Of a DNA stretch of 64,000 nucleotides, positions 17,548-25,917 are shown in pieces; position 1 is the stretch's first letter; each line of letters opens with the position of its first letter. Source of the stretch: PALSA-693 sp963834725 (GTDB lineage: Bacteria; Actinomycetota; Acidimicrobiia; Acidimicrobiales; Palsa-688); assembly GCA_963834725.1 (NCBI GenBank), contig CAWICN010000001.1, forward strand, positions 1,116,001-1,180,000, in the 5' to 3' direction. The notes beneath the pieces are model-generated. The model saw nothing but the letters and a program-made list of their open reading frames with translations, made no database searches and had not been told where the DNA came from. The position numbers and the translations under genes are program-made.

Positions 17548-17651
17548 GCCACCATCATGGCACGGACCTCGCGATTTGCTTGGATGTCCAAGAATCATGG
17601 CTCGAGCCAGGAGCGTGCCCGGTCTGGTCGGAGCGAATAGGGTCGGGCGCC

Positions 17652-18587
17652 GTGCTCGCCCTGCTCTTTCCCGGCCAAGGCTCGCAGCGACCCCAGATGG
17701 GCGTCCCCTGGCGAAACGCGCCGGCGTGGGAATTGGTCGAGCGCCTGGCGGAGGCGACCGGCCGGGACCTGGCCGGTCTCCTGCTCGACGCCGACGCCGA
17801 CACCCTCAAAGCCACCCGGAACGCCCAGCTGGCCGCGTTCGCCCTCAGCCTCGTCATCCTGGAGGCGTCCCGCCGGAGCGGCCTCGCCGATCGACGGGGC
17901 CGGGCCGTGGCCGGTCACAGCCTCGGCGAATACACCGCGCTGGTCGCCGCCGGTGCGCTCCGCCCCGAGGAGGGTGCCCGCCTGGTGGCCGCCAGAGGGG
18001 AAGCCATGCAGACGGCCGCCGACGCCGAGGCCGGCACCATGGCCGCCGTGCTCGGCCTCGCCACCGACCGCGTGGCCCAGGCGTGCCGGTCGGCGGATGG
18101 GGCCTGGCCGGCCAACGACAACGCGCCCGGCCAGGTCGTGATCGCCGGCACCGTCGACGGGGTAGCCGCCGCCGGGGAGGTTGCCAAGGGCCTGGGCGCC
18201 AAGCGGGTGGTGCCGCTCGCTGTTGGCGGCGCTTTTCATTCGCCGTTGATGGCTCCTGCCCAGGGTCGCCTCGACGCCGCCCTGGCCGGGGTGGCGTTCG
18301 GATCCGCCGACGTCGACGTGGTCGCCAACGTGGACGCCGCCGCCCACCGCGGCGGATGGGCCGGCCTGCTGTCCGCCCAACTGGTCTCGCCGGTTCGCTG
18401 GCGGGAGTCGCTGCTCACGCTCTCCGGGCTGGGGGTCACCCACTTCCTGGAACTGGGGCCGGGAAACGAGTTGTCCGGGATGGTGAAGCGCACTGTCGAG
18501 GACTCGAAGCGCGCCAACGTCGCCACGCCTGAGGATCTCGAGAGTCTGGGCGCGTTCCTTGAGAGTGCCGCGCCTGATTCCGGGTGA
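17652..18587 (+). CDS. fabD: Malonyl-CoA:ACP transacylase
   Basis: This 311-residue enzyme loads malonate onto acyl carrier protein for fatty-acid synthesis. It starts LALLFPGQGSQRPQMG, has the nucleophile Ser in VAGHSLGEYTALVAAG (Ser near residue 90), and the catalytic His in GGAFHSPLMAPAQ. The GTG at 17652 is chosen because the sequence before it is not FabD-like and a TAGGGT box lies 8 nt upstream, suggesting a leaderless mRNA. No acpP or fabF follows, so it stands apart from a full fab operon. Confidence 0.9.
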   Translation: MLALLFPGQGSQRPQMGVPWRNAPAWELVERLAEATGRDLAGLLLDADADTLKATRNAQLAAFALSLVILEASRRSGLADRRGRAVAGHSLGEYTALVAAGALRPEEGARLVAARGEAMQTAADAEAGTMAAVLGLATDRVAQACRSADGAWPANDNAPGQVVIAGTVDGVAAAGEVAKGLGAKRVVPLAVGGAFHSPLMAPAQGRLDAALAGVAFGSADVDVVANVDAAAHRGGWAGLLSAQLVSPVRWRESLLTLSGLGVTHFLELGPGNELSGMVKRTVEDSKRANVATPEDLESLGAFLESAAPDSG

Positions 18588-18827
18588 GATCGGCGACCCT
18601 CCCCCTCGATTTGGGTCCGAAGAGTCGCGAACTACAGACGGTCGCAGATGGCTGCGGTGGCGGATGGTGCAAGTTTGGGGGTGGCAGGCCGGTGGTGCGG
18701 AGGGCGCGATCGTTGAGGTCGGTGAAAAGGCGGATTTTGTGGTCTTCGCGTTGCCGTCTCTGGCCGGGTTTTCCTCTTCGCCTAACACACTTCCAGGCTG
18801 TTACGATCTCCGCTAGACTCCTGGAGC

Positions 18828-19319
18828 GTGCTCGGGCGGCAGGCGGGATTGGAGCGTCTATTCGTACATCCTTCATCCGCGGCCCGATGGATGCCGAGGC
18901 TGTTCCTCATACTGATCGCCGTGTTCTTCATCACTACAATTATCGGTGGCTATGCCTTCGACTGGTCCTGGACGGGTTACAGTGTCAACGATACCCTGTG
19001 GGACTGGCTCAACTTAGTATTACTTCCGGTAACAATCGCTTTTCTTCCCCTCTGGGTAGCCACCAGGAAAACGCACCGGGTGCATTGGGAGACCATCCTG
19101 ATATTAGTCTTCGCCGCTTTTGTAGTGTCTCTCATAGGTGGTTATTACTTCAACTGGAGATGGACGGGTTACCAGCACAACACGCTATGGGACTGGATCA
19201 AGCTTCTCTTTGTTCCGGCCGTCATTCCCCTTGTAGTCATGTGGCTTCAGCGTGAGGACGAGGAGGCGGATCACCGATCGACATCTCAAAACCCACGAAG
19301 TCCTTCTCACCAACCTTGA
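18828..19319 (+). CDS. Small integral membrane protein with internal duplication
   Basis: This 163-residue protein has four predicted membrane helices arranged as two copies of one unit. Unit one has IGGYAFDWSWTGYSVNDTLW then DWLNLVLLPVTIAFLPL. Unit two has IGGYYFNWRWTGYQHNTLW then DWIKLLFVPAVIPLVVM. Each pairs a helix, a Trp-rich W-T-G-Y loop and a second helix. A hydrophilic tail follows. Similar proteins with an N-T-L-W-D-W loop are common in actinobacteria without known function. A TAGACT box 8 nt before GTG 18828 suggests a leaderless start. Base composition is less GC-rich than most neighbours. Confidence 0.72.
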   Translation: MLGRQAGLERLFVHPSSAARWMPRLFLILIAVFFITTIIGGYAFDWSWTGYSVNDTLWDWLNLVLLPVTIAFLPLWVATRKTHRVHWETILILVFAAFVVSLIGGYYFNWRWTGYQHNTLWDWIKLLFVPAVIPLVVMWLQREDEEADHRSTSQNPRSPSHQP

Positions 19320-19379
19320 CTGCGCTGCCGATTAGCGATCTGTCGTTACCGCCGCTGTCCTTCTTGCTGTCTCATCTGG

Positions 19380-20861
19380 ATGGTTGAAAGCTCTCAATCC
19401 CGCGCCAGTCAACTGGCCGCAATCGATCACATCGTCGTCCTCATGTTGGAGAACCGCTCCTTCGATCATCTCCTGGGCTTTTTGTATACCGAGAGCGGAA
19501 ATGTCTCGCCGTCCGGACAAGACTTCAAGGGTCTCCGAGGTGATGAGAACAACCCGGGCCCCGACGGTCAGCCGGTAAGCGTATTCAGGATCGAGCCCAG
19601 TATGCCCGGTGCTTATCTCATGCCGGGCGCCGATCCGGGAGAAGGATTTGTCGCCACAAACCAGCAGTTGTTCGGCACGGTCGTGCCCCCGTCGTCCCCG
19701 GTGGCCCCCACGAATAGCGGATTCGTAACAAACTTCGCTCAAAAATTGGAGTCGGCAACGGCGGCAGGGTCGCCCATGGTGCGCGGGACCGCACCGCACC
19801 ACATCATGGGAGTATTCACTCCGGCGAGTTTGCCCATACTGTCGACCCTGGCTCGCTCTTACGCAGTTTGCGATCATTGGTTCGCCTCAGTTCCGAGTCA
19901 GACGATGCCGAACCGGGCGTTTGCCGCCGCGGCAACCAGCCAAGGTCATATGGACGACGAGACGAAGACCTTTACGTGCCCGAGTATCTTCGGTCTCGCT
20001 ACCACCCATGGCGTGACCTGGCGTATCTACGGGTACGACCAGGAACCACTCACCCGGCTGGACTTCCCGGATATCACTGATTCGGACGACGCCCATTTCG
20101 GCCTGTTCAATGACTTCCAGGCTGCCGCCGCCGAGGGCACATTGGCCGCGTACACGTTTCTCGAACCGAGTTGGCCGTCCACCGGCAACAGCCAGCATCC
20201 CAACTACGACGTTGCACTGGGCGAGCAACTCATTCATGATGTGTACCAGTCGCTCCGCAACGGGCCCCGATGGAATCAGACACTGCTCATCATCACCTAT
20301 GACGAGCATGGTGGGTGCTACGATCACGTGGCGCCACCATGGGGGGCGGCCGCTCCAGACGACAGCATCGGCGAGTTTGGGTTCAAGTTCGACCGCTACG
20401 GGATACGAGTACCAGGAGTGATCGTGTCTCCCTTGATCACCCCTGGGGTCGTGTACCGGGCGCCAGCCGGAGGCCCGCCCATAGATCACACATCAATCCT
20501 GAAGACCGTCGAACGGCGGTGGGGACTTCCGGCCTTGACCAGGCGCGACGCTGTGGCCCCTGACCTCGGCGGGGTGCTGACCCTGACTGCACCCCGCACC
20601 GATGACGCCCTCGCCGGCGTCTCGGTACCAGTATCCCGGAGTCAAACTCCATCCACCACCAGGCCCTCGCGTCTGCAACAGATCCATGCCGAACTCGTCT
20701 CGCGGCTGCCAACGCCTGACGACCATGGCCCGAGCCAGCCGGGCCTTCAGACGCTCCCCACCAACTCGGACTACGCCGATTTCATCCGGAACCGAACAGC
20801 CGCCTGGAAGGAATCGCGTGTCGCGCGCCAGAGATCGTCGGTTGTGACCGAGGGGCCTTAG
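19380..20861 (+). CDS. Phosphoesterase-family protein (phospholipase C / acid phosphatase type)
   Basis: This 493-residue member of the PF04185 phosphoesterase family has the N-terminal IDHIVVLMLENRSFDHLLGF, with Glu-Asn as the metal/active-site motif. A central HPNYDVALGEQLIHDVYQSL and LLIITYDEHGGCYDHVAPP supply the remaining metal ligands. No Tat or Sec signal peptide is visible, which is unusual since most homologues are exported. The third base of codons is less GC-biased than in neighbours, as in the membrane protein just upstream, so the two may have arrived together. Substrate (phospholipid or phosphate monoester) is uncertain. Confidence 0.85.
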   Translation: MVESSQSRASQLAAIDHIVVLMLENRSFDHLLGFLYTESGNVSPSGQDFKGLRGDENNPGPDGQPVSVFRIEPSMPGAYLMPGADPGEGFVATNQQLFGTVVPPSSPVAPTNSGFVTNFAQKLESATAAGSPMVRGTAPHHIMGVFTPASLPILSTLARSYAVCDHWFASVPSQTMPNRAFAAAATSQGHMDDETKTFTCPSIFGLATTHGVTWRIYGYDQEPLTRLDFPDITDSDDAHFGLFNDFQAAAAEGTLAAYTFLEPSWPSTGNSQHPNYDVALGEQLIHDVYQSLRNGPRWNQTLLIITYDEHGGCYDHVAPPWGAAAPDDSIGEFGFKFDRYGIRVPGVIVSPLITPGVVYRAPAGGPPIDHTSILKTVERRWGLPALTRRDAVAPDLGGVLTLTAPRTDDALAGVSVPVSRSQTPSTTRPSRLQQIHAELVSRLPTPDDHGPSQPGLQTLPTNSDYADFIRNRTAAWKESRVARQRSSVVTEGP

Positions 20862-20919
20862 TACTCGGATCCACTCCCCGCTGCGGTTCTGATCGATCGG
20901 CGTTCGACCGGACCGGGTC

Positions 20920-21429
20920 TCATACAATGAGCAGATCGGGCCACGAGTCCAGCCGCTCGGCCACCTGGGCCGGGGTCAATCGCAGGGTTTCGGGCCGCAC
21001 CGAATCAGCGATGCGGCGCTGGACCTCGTAATCCTCGGCCGCGCCACGAAACAGACCCGCCCGCCACGTCACCAGTTCGTCGGGAGCGCCGCCCAGGTAG
21101 CCCCACAACCTGTAGGCCCATTCCATGTCGTGGATGACCGGCGCCCGGCCGAACGACGACGCCCGCCGGGCTCCGCACGCGAAACACCCGGCCACCACGT
21201 CCTCGCGGTCCCCGCCCGGTTCGAGCTCGAGGCGATGCTCCAGCCGGCGGGCCAGCATGAGACCGTACCCGAGGTCCGGTCCGGCCGAGCCAAACCGTCG
21301 ACCCACCGGCGGGGCCAGGTCGGTGAGCTCCGCCGGTCGGTCCAGGTACCATGGCGCCGGCGCGGGCAGCAGCGACGAGGGCCGGACCCGATCGGATTCC
21401 TGCAGCGGGATATGGGGGGGCTGAGTCAC
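20920..21429 (-). CDS. Conserved hypothetical protein coupled to cimA
   Basis: I do not recognise this 169-residue protein. It has a Cys pair in GCFACGARRASSFG, an aromatic block MEWAYRLWGYLGGAPDELV, and a helical C-terminus TLRLTPAQVAERLDSWPDLL. It has no membrane segments. Its GTG start overlaps the cimA stop (GTGA), so it is the last gene of the leuB-ilvE-cimA operon and is translated with it. A role linked to branched-chain amino-acid synthesis is suggested only by this position. Confidence 0.6.
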   Translation of the reverse strand: MTQPPHIPLQESDRVRPSSLLPAPAPWYLDRPAELTDLAPPVGRRFGSAGPDLGYGLMLARRLEHRLELEPGGDREDVVAGCFACGARRASSFGRAPVIHDMEWAYRLWGYLGGAPDELVTWRAGLFRGAAEDYEVQRRIADSVRPETLRLTPAQVAERLDSWPDLLIV

Positions 21430-23213
21430 TGGGCCTCCCCCGCCGACGGGGCCGACGCGGCTGACGGGACCGAGGGGGTCGACGCGGCTGACCCTGCCGA
21501 CGTGGCTGACCCTGCCGACGCGGCTGACGGGACCGACGCGGCCGACACGGACTCGTCGGCACGGCCGGCGTGGAGCAGCGCGAGCACGATCGAGTCCTCC
21601 AGGGCGGCCCAGGAGGCTTCAATGACGTTCTCGGAGACGCCGATGGTGGTCCAGGTGCGGTCGCCGTCGGTCGTGTCAATCAACACCCGGGTCACCGCGG
21701 CCGTGCCGCGACTCGTATCGAGGACCCGGACCTTGAAGTCGGTGAGGTGGATGTGGGCGAGCTCGGGGTAGACCGGACCGATGGCTTTGCGGAGGGCGCC
21801 GTCAAGAGCGTTGACCGGACCGTTGCCCTCGGCCGTGGCCAGCACCCGGTCGTCGCCGACGATCACTTTCACGGTCGCCTCGGTCACAAAGGTGCCATCC
21901 TCCCGGAGCTCGGTGATCACCCGGTGCGACTCGAGCGAGAAGAAGGGCTGCTTCCATCCGCCGGCCGAGCGCATGAGCAGCTCCAGCGACCCATCGGCCA
22001 CCTCGAAGTGGAAGCCCCGGTGCTCGAGGTCCTTGAGCCGCTCGACGATGTCGGCGAGTGCGGCGTCCTCGAGGTCCAGGCCGAGCTGCTCGGCCTTCAG
22101 GGCCACGGTCGAGCGTCCCGCCATCTCGCTGACCACGAAGCGGGTGCCATTGCCGACCCGGTCGGGGGCGACGTGCTCGTAGGCGTCGCGGGACCGGGCG
22201 ATGGCACTGGTGTGCAGCCCGGCCTTGTGGGCAAAGGCCGACACGCCCACGAACGGCTGATGGGGGTCAGGGGTAACGTTGACCACCTCGGCGATGTGAT
22301 GTGAGACGGCGGTGAGGCGCCCCAGCCGCTCGGTACCGATGGTGCGGACCCCCATCTTCAGGGTCAGGTCCGGGACGGCCGCGGTCAGGTCGGCGTTGCC
22401 GGTGCGCTCGCCGTAGCCGTTGACGCACCCCTGCACTTGCGTCACGCCCATCCGGACGGCCTGGAGGGAGTTGGCCACGGCGCAACCGGAGTCATTGTGG
22501 AAGTGGCAGCCGAGCGCGATGTCGACCCGGTCCCGGACCTCGCCAACGACCCGCTCGACCTCGAACGGCAGGCTGCCACCGTTGGTGTCGCACAGCACCA
22601 GTACCTCGGCCCCGGCCGCGGCGGCCGCCAGCAAAACATCGGTACTGAAGCGCGGGTCCTCGCGGTACCCGTCGAAGAAGTGCTCGGCGTCGAGGAAAAC
22701 CCGCCGGCCTCTGGACACCAGGTAGCCCACGGAATCGGCCACCATGTCGACGGCTTCGGTCAACGTGGTGCGCAACGTTTCGGTGACGTGCCAGGCCGCC
22801 GACTTGGCTACCAGACACACCACCGGCGTTCTGGCGGCGAGAAGGTTGGAGAGCACCGGGTCGGTCTCGGCCTTCCCGCCGGCCTTGCGGGTGGAGCCGA
22901 ACGCAACCAGCGTGGCGGTCTCCAACCGGAGATCGCCGCCCGTGGCCCGCCGGAAGAATTCCTCGTCTTTGGGGTTGGCTCCGGGCCAGCCGCCTTCGAT
23001 GTACTGCACCCCGAGGTGGTCGAGTTGCAGAGCGACGCGGAGCTTATCGTCCACGGTGAGCGACAGCCCCTCCTGCTGGCTGCCGTCGCGAAGCGTGGTG
23101 TCATAGATATCGACCGCATCGGGCATCTCGCGAGGTACGCCGTGGGCGTGTGCGGCCGGGCCGGCGTGCGCATGCGGAGCGCCGCCGTGGTCGTGGGTGC
23201 GGTCAGCCGACAT
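21426..23213 (-). CDS. cimA: (R)-Citramalate synthase / isopropylmalate synthase family
   Basis: This enzyme condenses pyruvate (or a related 2-oxoacid) with acetyl-CoA. It contains the HMGL-like barrel DIYDTTLRDGSQQEGLSLTV, the metal-binding GCHFHNDSGCAVANSLQAV and NGYGERTGNADL, and the C-terminal LeuA-type regulatory domain. The form matches the CimA/TIGR00977 branch, which feeds isoleucine from pyruvate. The N-terminus is His-rich (DHGGAPHAHAGPAAHAHG) and the C-terminus ends in an Ala/Ser-rich repeat encoded by a 15-bp minisatellite. ATG 23213 overlaps the ilvE stop by 11 bp. Confidence 0.88.
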   Translation of the reverse strand: MSADRTHDHGGAPHAHAGPAAHAHGVPREMPDAVDIYDTTLRDGSQQEGLSLTVDDKLRVALQLDHLGVQYIEGGWPGANPKDEEFFRRATGGDLRLETATLVAFGSTRKAGGKAETDPVLSNLLAARTPVVCLVAKSAAWHVTETLRTTLTEAVDMVADSVGYLVSRGRRVFLDAEHFFDGYREDPRFSTDVLLAAAAAGAEVLVLCDTNGGSLPFEVERVVGEVRDRVDIALGCHFHNDSGCAVANSLQAVRMGVTQVQGCVNGYGERTGNADLTAAVPDLTLKMGVRTIGTERLGRLTAVSHHIAEVVNVTPDPHQPFVGVSAFAHKAGLHTSAIARSRDAYEHVAPDRVGNGTRFVVSEMAGRSTVALKAEQLGLDLEDAALADIVERLKDLEHRGFHFEVADGSLELLMRSAGGWKQPFFSLESHRVITELREDGTFVTEATVKVIVGDDRVLATAEGNGPVNALDGALRKAIGPVYPELAHIHLTDFKVRVLDTSRGTAAVTRVLIDTTDGDRTWTTIGVSENVIEASWAALEDSIVLALLHAGRADESVSAASVPSAASAGSATSAGSAASTPSVPSAASAPSAGEAQ

Positions 23214-24126
23214 GCTCAACCCAATCCTTGTAGCGATCCACCTGGCCACGCACGGCCGCCTGGAACGTCTCCTGCAGCTGCCGGGTGATGGGCCCGGGCC
23301 GGCCGTCGCCGACCAGCCGGTCGTCGACCGAGTTAATGGGAACCACTTCGGCCGCCGTGCCGGTCAGGAACGCCTCGTCGGCGATGTAGAGATCGGAGCG
23401 GAGGATGTTGTCGGCAGCCACGTCATATCCGAAATCACGGGCGATCGCCATGACCGAGCTCTGGGTGACGCCTTCGAGGGCGCCGGCCGAAAGGGGAGGG
23501 GTGACGATGCGGCCGGCGCGCACCACAAAGATGTTTTCGCCTGTGCATTCGCTGACGTAGCCCTGCGGCGAGAGCAGGATGGCTTCGTCGTAGCCGGACT
23601 TCAGGGCCTCGATCTTGGCCATCGACGAGTTGATGTACATGCCCGTGCCCTTGGCGGCGGGCGGCATGGCGTTGGGATCATGGCGGCGCCAGGCGCTGAT
23701 CTTGGCTCGCACGCCATTGGCGAGGCTGTCGGCGCCGAGGTAGGCGCCCCAGGGCCACACTGCGATCGACACCTGGACCGGGCACGGCAGGGTGTTGAGG
23801 CCCATCTCGCCGTAGCCGAGGTAGACGATGGGCCGGATATAGCACTCGGGCAGGCCGTTGACCCGAACTGTGGTCTTCGTGGCCTCGACAATCTCCTCCG
23901 GACTGAACGGTATGTCGATCAGGAAGATCTTGGCGGAGTCGAACAACCGGTTGATGTGGTCGGTCAGCCGGAATACACCCGGGCCCGACTCGGTCGGATA
24001 GGCACGAATTCCCTCGAATACGCCGCACCCGTAATGGAGGGAATGGGTCAAAATGTGGATCCGGGCGTCATCCCAGTCGACCAGCTCTCCGTCCATCCAG
24101 ATCTTCTCGGTCTTCGTGATCGGCAT
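23203..24126 (-). CDS. ilvE: Branched-chain amino-acid aminotransferase
   Basis: This class IV PLP aminotransferase carries out the last step of leucine, isoleucine and valine synthesis. The 307-residue protein shows THSLHYGCGVFEGIRAYPTE, the PLP Lys in PPAAKGTGMYINSS (Lys 159 by my count), and YVSECTGENIFVVRAG. The ATG at 24126 is chosen for its family-like start MPITKTEKIWMDGELV and an AAAGGGTG site upstream. It lies 4 bp after leuB and overlaps cimA, forming one operon behind the leader at 25287-25352. Confidence 0.92.
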   Translation of the reverse strand: MPITKTEKIWMDGELVDWDDARIHILTHSLHYGCGVFEGIRAYPTESGPGVFRLTDHINRLFDSAKIFLIDIPFSPEEIVEATKTTVRVNGLPECYIRPIVYLGYGEMGLNTLPCPVQVSIAVWPWGAYLGADSLANGVRAKISAWRRHDPNAMPPAAKGTGMYINSSMAKIEALKSGYDEAILLSPQGYVSECTGENIFVVRAGRIVTPPLSAGALEGVTQSSVMAIARDFGYDVAADNILRSDLYIADEAFLTGTAAEVVPINSVDDRLVGDGRPGPITRQLQETFQAAVRGQVDRYKDWVEHVG

Positions 24127-24130
24127 CGGA

Positions 24131-25162
24131 CTACACCCTTTCTGCTGCAACATGGCCGGCGATGTCGTCGCCGATCTGACTCGTCGACAATTGGTCGCCG
24201 GTATGGGGCCCCTCGGCATGGAACGCGGCCACCGCCCGGCTGACGCGCGCCGCGGCGGTGGTGTCACCAAGGAACTCGAGCATCATGGCCGCGGAAACGA
24301 TGGCCGCGGTGGGGTCGGCCCGTCCGGTGCCCGCGATGTCGGGCGCCGAGCCGTGCACGGGCTCGAACAGCGATGGTCCAGTCCGGTCGGGGTTGAGGTT
24401 GCCGGAGGCGGCCCGGCCGATACCCCCCGCGATGGCACCGGCGAGGTCGGTCAGGATGTCGCCGAACAGATTGTCCGTCACCACCACGTCGTAGCGCTGT
24501 GGCGACTCGACGCAGTAGATGCAGGCCGCATCGACGTGGTTGTACGCCGTCTCGACATCGGGATACTCCAGCGCCACCTGGTTGAAGGCCCGCTGCCAGA
24601 GGTCACCGGAGAAGGTCAGGACGTTGGTCTTGTGCACCAGCGTCAGATGCCTCCTCGGACGCGACCGGGCCAGGTCGAAGGCGTACCGGACGCAGCGCTC
24701 CACCCCGAAGCGGGTGTTGACCGACCCCTGAGTGGCAACTTCGGCCAGAGTGCCCCTGCGCAGGAATCCACCCTCACCAGCGTAAGCGCCCTCAGTGTTT
24801 TCCCGGATGACAGCAAAGTCGATCGGGACACCGGCACCGACACTGGCCGCAGCCACGAACGGGCGGAGGTTGATGTACAGGTCCAGCTCGAAGCGCAGCC
24901 GCAACAGCAGTCCCCGTTCGAGCACACCTGGAGGGACGTCGGGTGTGCCGACAGCACCGAGCAGGATGGCATCGAAAGTCCGCAGCTCGTCCAGCACGCT
25001 CTCGGGTAGCACGTCGCCGGTGGCCAGGTAGCGGCGCCCGCCCAGGTCGTAGTCGCTCGTCTCCAGCGCCGCACCGGCGGCCCGCGCCACCTTCAGCGCC
25101 TCCGTAACCACCTCGATGCCGATGCCGTCCCCGGGGATCACGGCGATCTTGAACGGTTGCAC
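24131..25162 (-). CDS. leuB: 3-Isopropylmalate dehydrogenase
   Basis: This 343-residue NAD-dependent decarboxylating dehydrogenase of leucine synthesis has the start IAVIPGDGIGIEVVTEALKV, the NAD-loop and substrate Arg/Glu region FAVIRENTEGAYAGEGG, the metal Asp in VVVTDNLFGDILTDLAGAI, and FEPVHGSAPDIAGTG. In CimA-using organisms this family can also oxidise 3-methylmalate (LeuB/isopropylmalate type). It is the first structural gene after an Ile/Val leader and terminator-like hairpin, so attenuation is likely. Confidence 0.93.
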   Translation of the reverse strand: MQPFKIAVIPGDGIGIEVVTEALKVARAAGAALETSDYDLGGRRYLATGDVLPESVLDELRTFDAILLGAVGTPDVPPGVLERGLLLRLRFELDLYINLRPFVAAASVGAGVPIDFAVIRENTEGAYAGEGGFLRRGTLAEVATQGSVNTRFGVERCVRYAFDLARSRPRRHLTLVHKTNVLTFSGDLWQRAFNQVALEYPDVETAYNHVDAACIYCVESPQRYDVVVTDNLFGDILTDLAGAIAGGIGRAASGNLNPDRTGPSLFEPVHGSAPDIAGTGRADPTAAIVSAAMMLEFLGDTTAAARVSRAVAAFHAEGPHTGDQLSTSQIGDDIAGHVAAERV

Positions 25163-25225
25163 TGCTCGGGTCTCCTGGGCTGGTCTGGATGGGCTGGGTT
25201 CGTGTTGGGGCTAACGGTGCTCTGG

Positions 25226-25256
25226 ACACAAAACGACCGTCCCTCCGGGACGGTCG
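25226..25256 (-). terminator. Terminator-like hairpin in the leuB leader (attenuator)
   Basis: CGACCGTCCC (25234-25243) and GGGACGGTCG (25247-25256) form a perfect 10-bp stem with a three-base loop. In the leuB direction the stem is followed by TTTT and then TGTGTCC, as in a short Rho-independent terminator. It lies between the leader peptide and leuB, 64 bp before the leuB start. Confidence 0.7.
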
Positions 25257-25261
25257 ACGGG

Positions 25262-25287
25262 GCGCATCGGCAGAGTGTCCGATGCGC
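25262..25287 (-). promoter_or_regulatory. Second leader hairpin abutting the leader-peptide stop codon
   Basis: GCGCATCGG (25262-25270) and CCGATGCGC (25279-25287) form a perfect 9-bp stem around an 8-base loop. In the leuB direction it begins on the last base of the leader-peptide TAG, so a ribosome finishing or stalling on the peptide would affect its folding. It is the natural partner of the terminator-like hairpin that follows. Confidence 0.65.
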
Positions 25288-25352
25288 TAAATGATAATTA
25301 CGATTCCGACTGTGATAGGCGCGGGCGAGATGGGCGCTAGGCGACAAGACAC
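25287..25352 (-). CDS. Leader peptide of the leuB-ilvE-cimA operon (Ile/Val-rich)
   Basis: This 21-residue frame from GTG 25352 ends ITVGIVIII followed by TAG. Six of its last nine codons are Ile (ATC, ATC, ATC, ATT, ATT and similar) or Val (GTC, GTA). Such a run just before paired hairpins and a branched-chain amino-acid operon is the hallmark of transcription attenuation: scarcity of charged tRNA-Ile or tRNA-Val stalls the ribosome. The GTG lies 10 bases downstream of a -10 box, so the message is nearly leaderless. The peptide itself should have no other role. Confidence 0.75.
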   Translation of the reverse strand: MSCRLAPISPAPITVGIVIII

Positions 25353-25361
25353 GATCCGTAC

Positions 25362-25390
25362 AGTCTCGCCGATGGCCGCCGTCCCGTCAA
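25362..25390 (-). promoter_or_regulatory. Promoter of the leucine/isoleucine operon
   Basis: On the minus strand TTGACG (25390-25385) and GAGACT (25367-25362) are exactly 17 bases apart. The -10 keeps the A2 and T6 that matter most. Expected initiation falls a few bases before the leader-peptide GTG at 25352. The region is shared with the divergent greA promoter. Confidence 0.55.
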
Positions 25391-25409
25391 CCGCCACTAC
25401 CCTGGTTCT

Positions 25410-25880
25410 ATGACTGCGACGGAACTCTCCCAGGATGCCTTCGACCGGCTGCAATCCGAGCTCGAAGACCTGCGCACCCGCGGCCGCATCGACATCGCTC
25501 GCGCCATCGAAGCCGCTCGGGCCCTCGGCGACCTGTCCGAGAACGGCGACTATCACGCAGCCAAGGATGCACAGGGAAAGATGGAAGCCCGCATTCGCCA
25601 ACTCGAGGCGATGCTCGCCGACGTTGTGATCGTCGAGAGTGGCCCCGCTGCCAACGGGGAGGTCAGCACCGGAACCATCGTCTCGCTGCGTTACGCCGGC
25701 GACGAGGAGGTCGAGCGCTACCTCATCGGTTCGATCGAGGAACGGCGCCAAGGCGTCGCGGTCGTCTCGCCGAATTCTCCGCTCGGCCAGGCGCTCGTCG
25801 GCAAGAAGGCGGGCGATCGGGTCACCTACGAGGCGCCGAGCGGACCGCTCGAGGTCGAGATCGTCGAGGTCGGCGCCTAA
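25410..25880 (+). CDS. greA: Transcription elongation factor GreA
   Basis: This 156-residue protein has the N-terminal coiled coil (LSQDAFDRLQSELEDLRTRG, then ARALGDLSENGDYHAAKDAQ with the acidic tip D-x-x-E-N) and the C-terminal FKBP-like domain ending SPLGQALVGKKAGDRVTYEA. It stimulates RNA cleavage in backtracked RNA polymerase. A TACCCT box lies 6 nt before the ATG, suggesting a leaderless message. The gene is divergent from the leucine operon. Confidence 0.95.
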   Translation: MTATELSQDAFDRLQSELEDLRTRGRIDIARAIEAARALGDLSENGDYHAAKDAQGKMEARIRQLEAMLADVVIVESGPAANGEVSTGTIVSLRYAGDEEVERYLIGSIEERRQGVAVVSPNSPLGQALVGKKAGDRVTYEAPSGPLEVEIVEVGA

Positions 25881-25917
25881 GTACTAACCACCGGCTCCCC
25901 TAGACCCCACCGATCAG

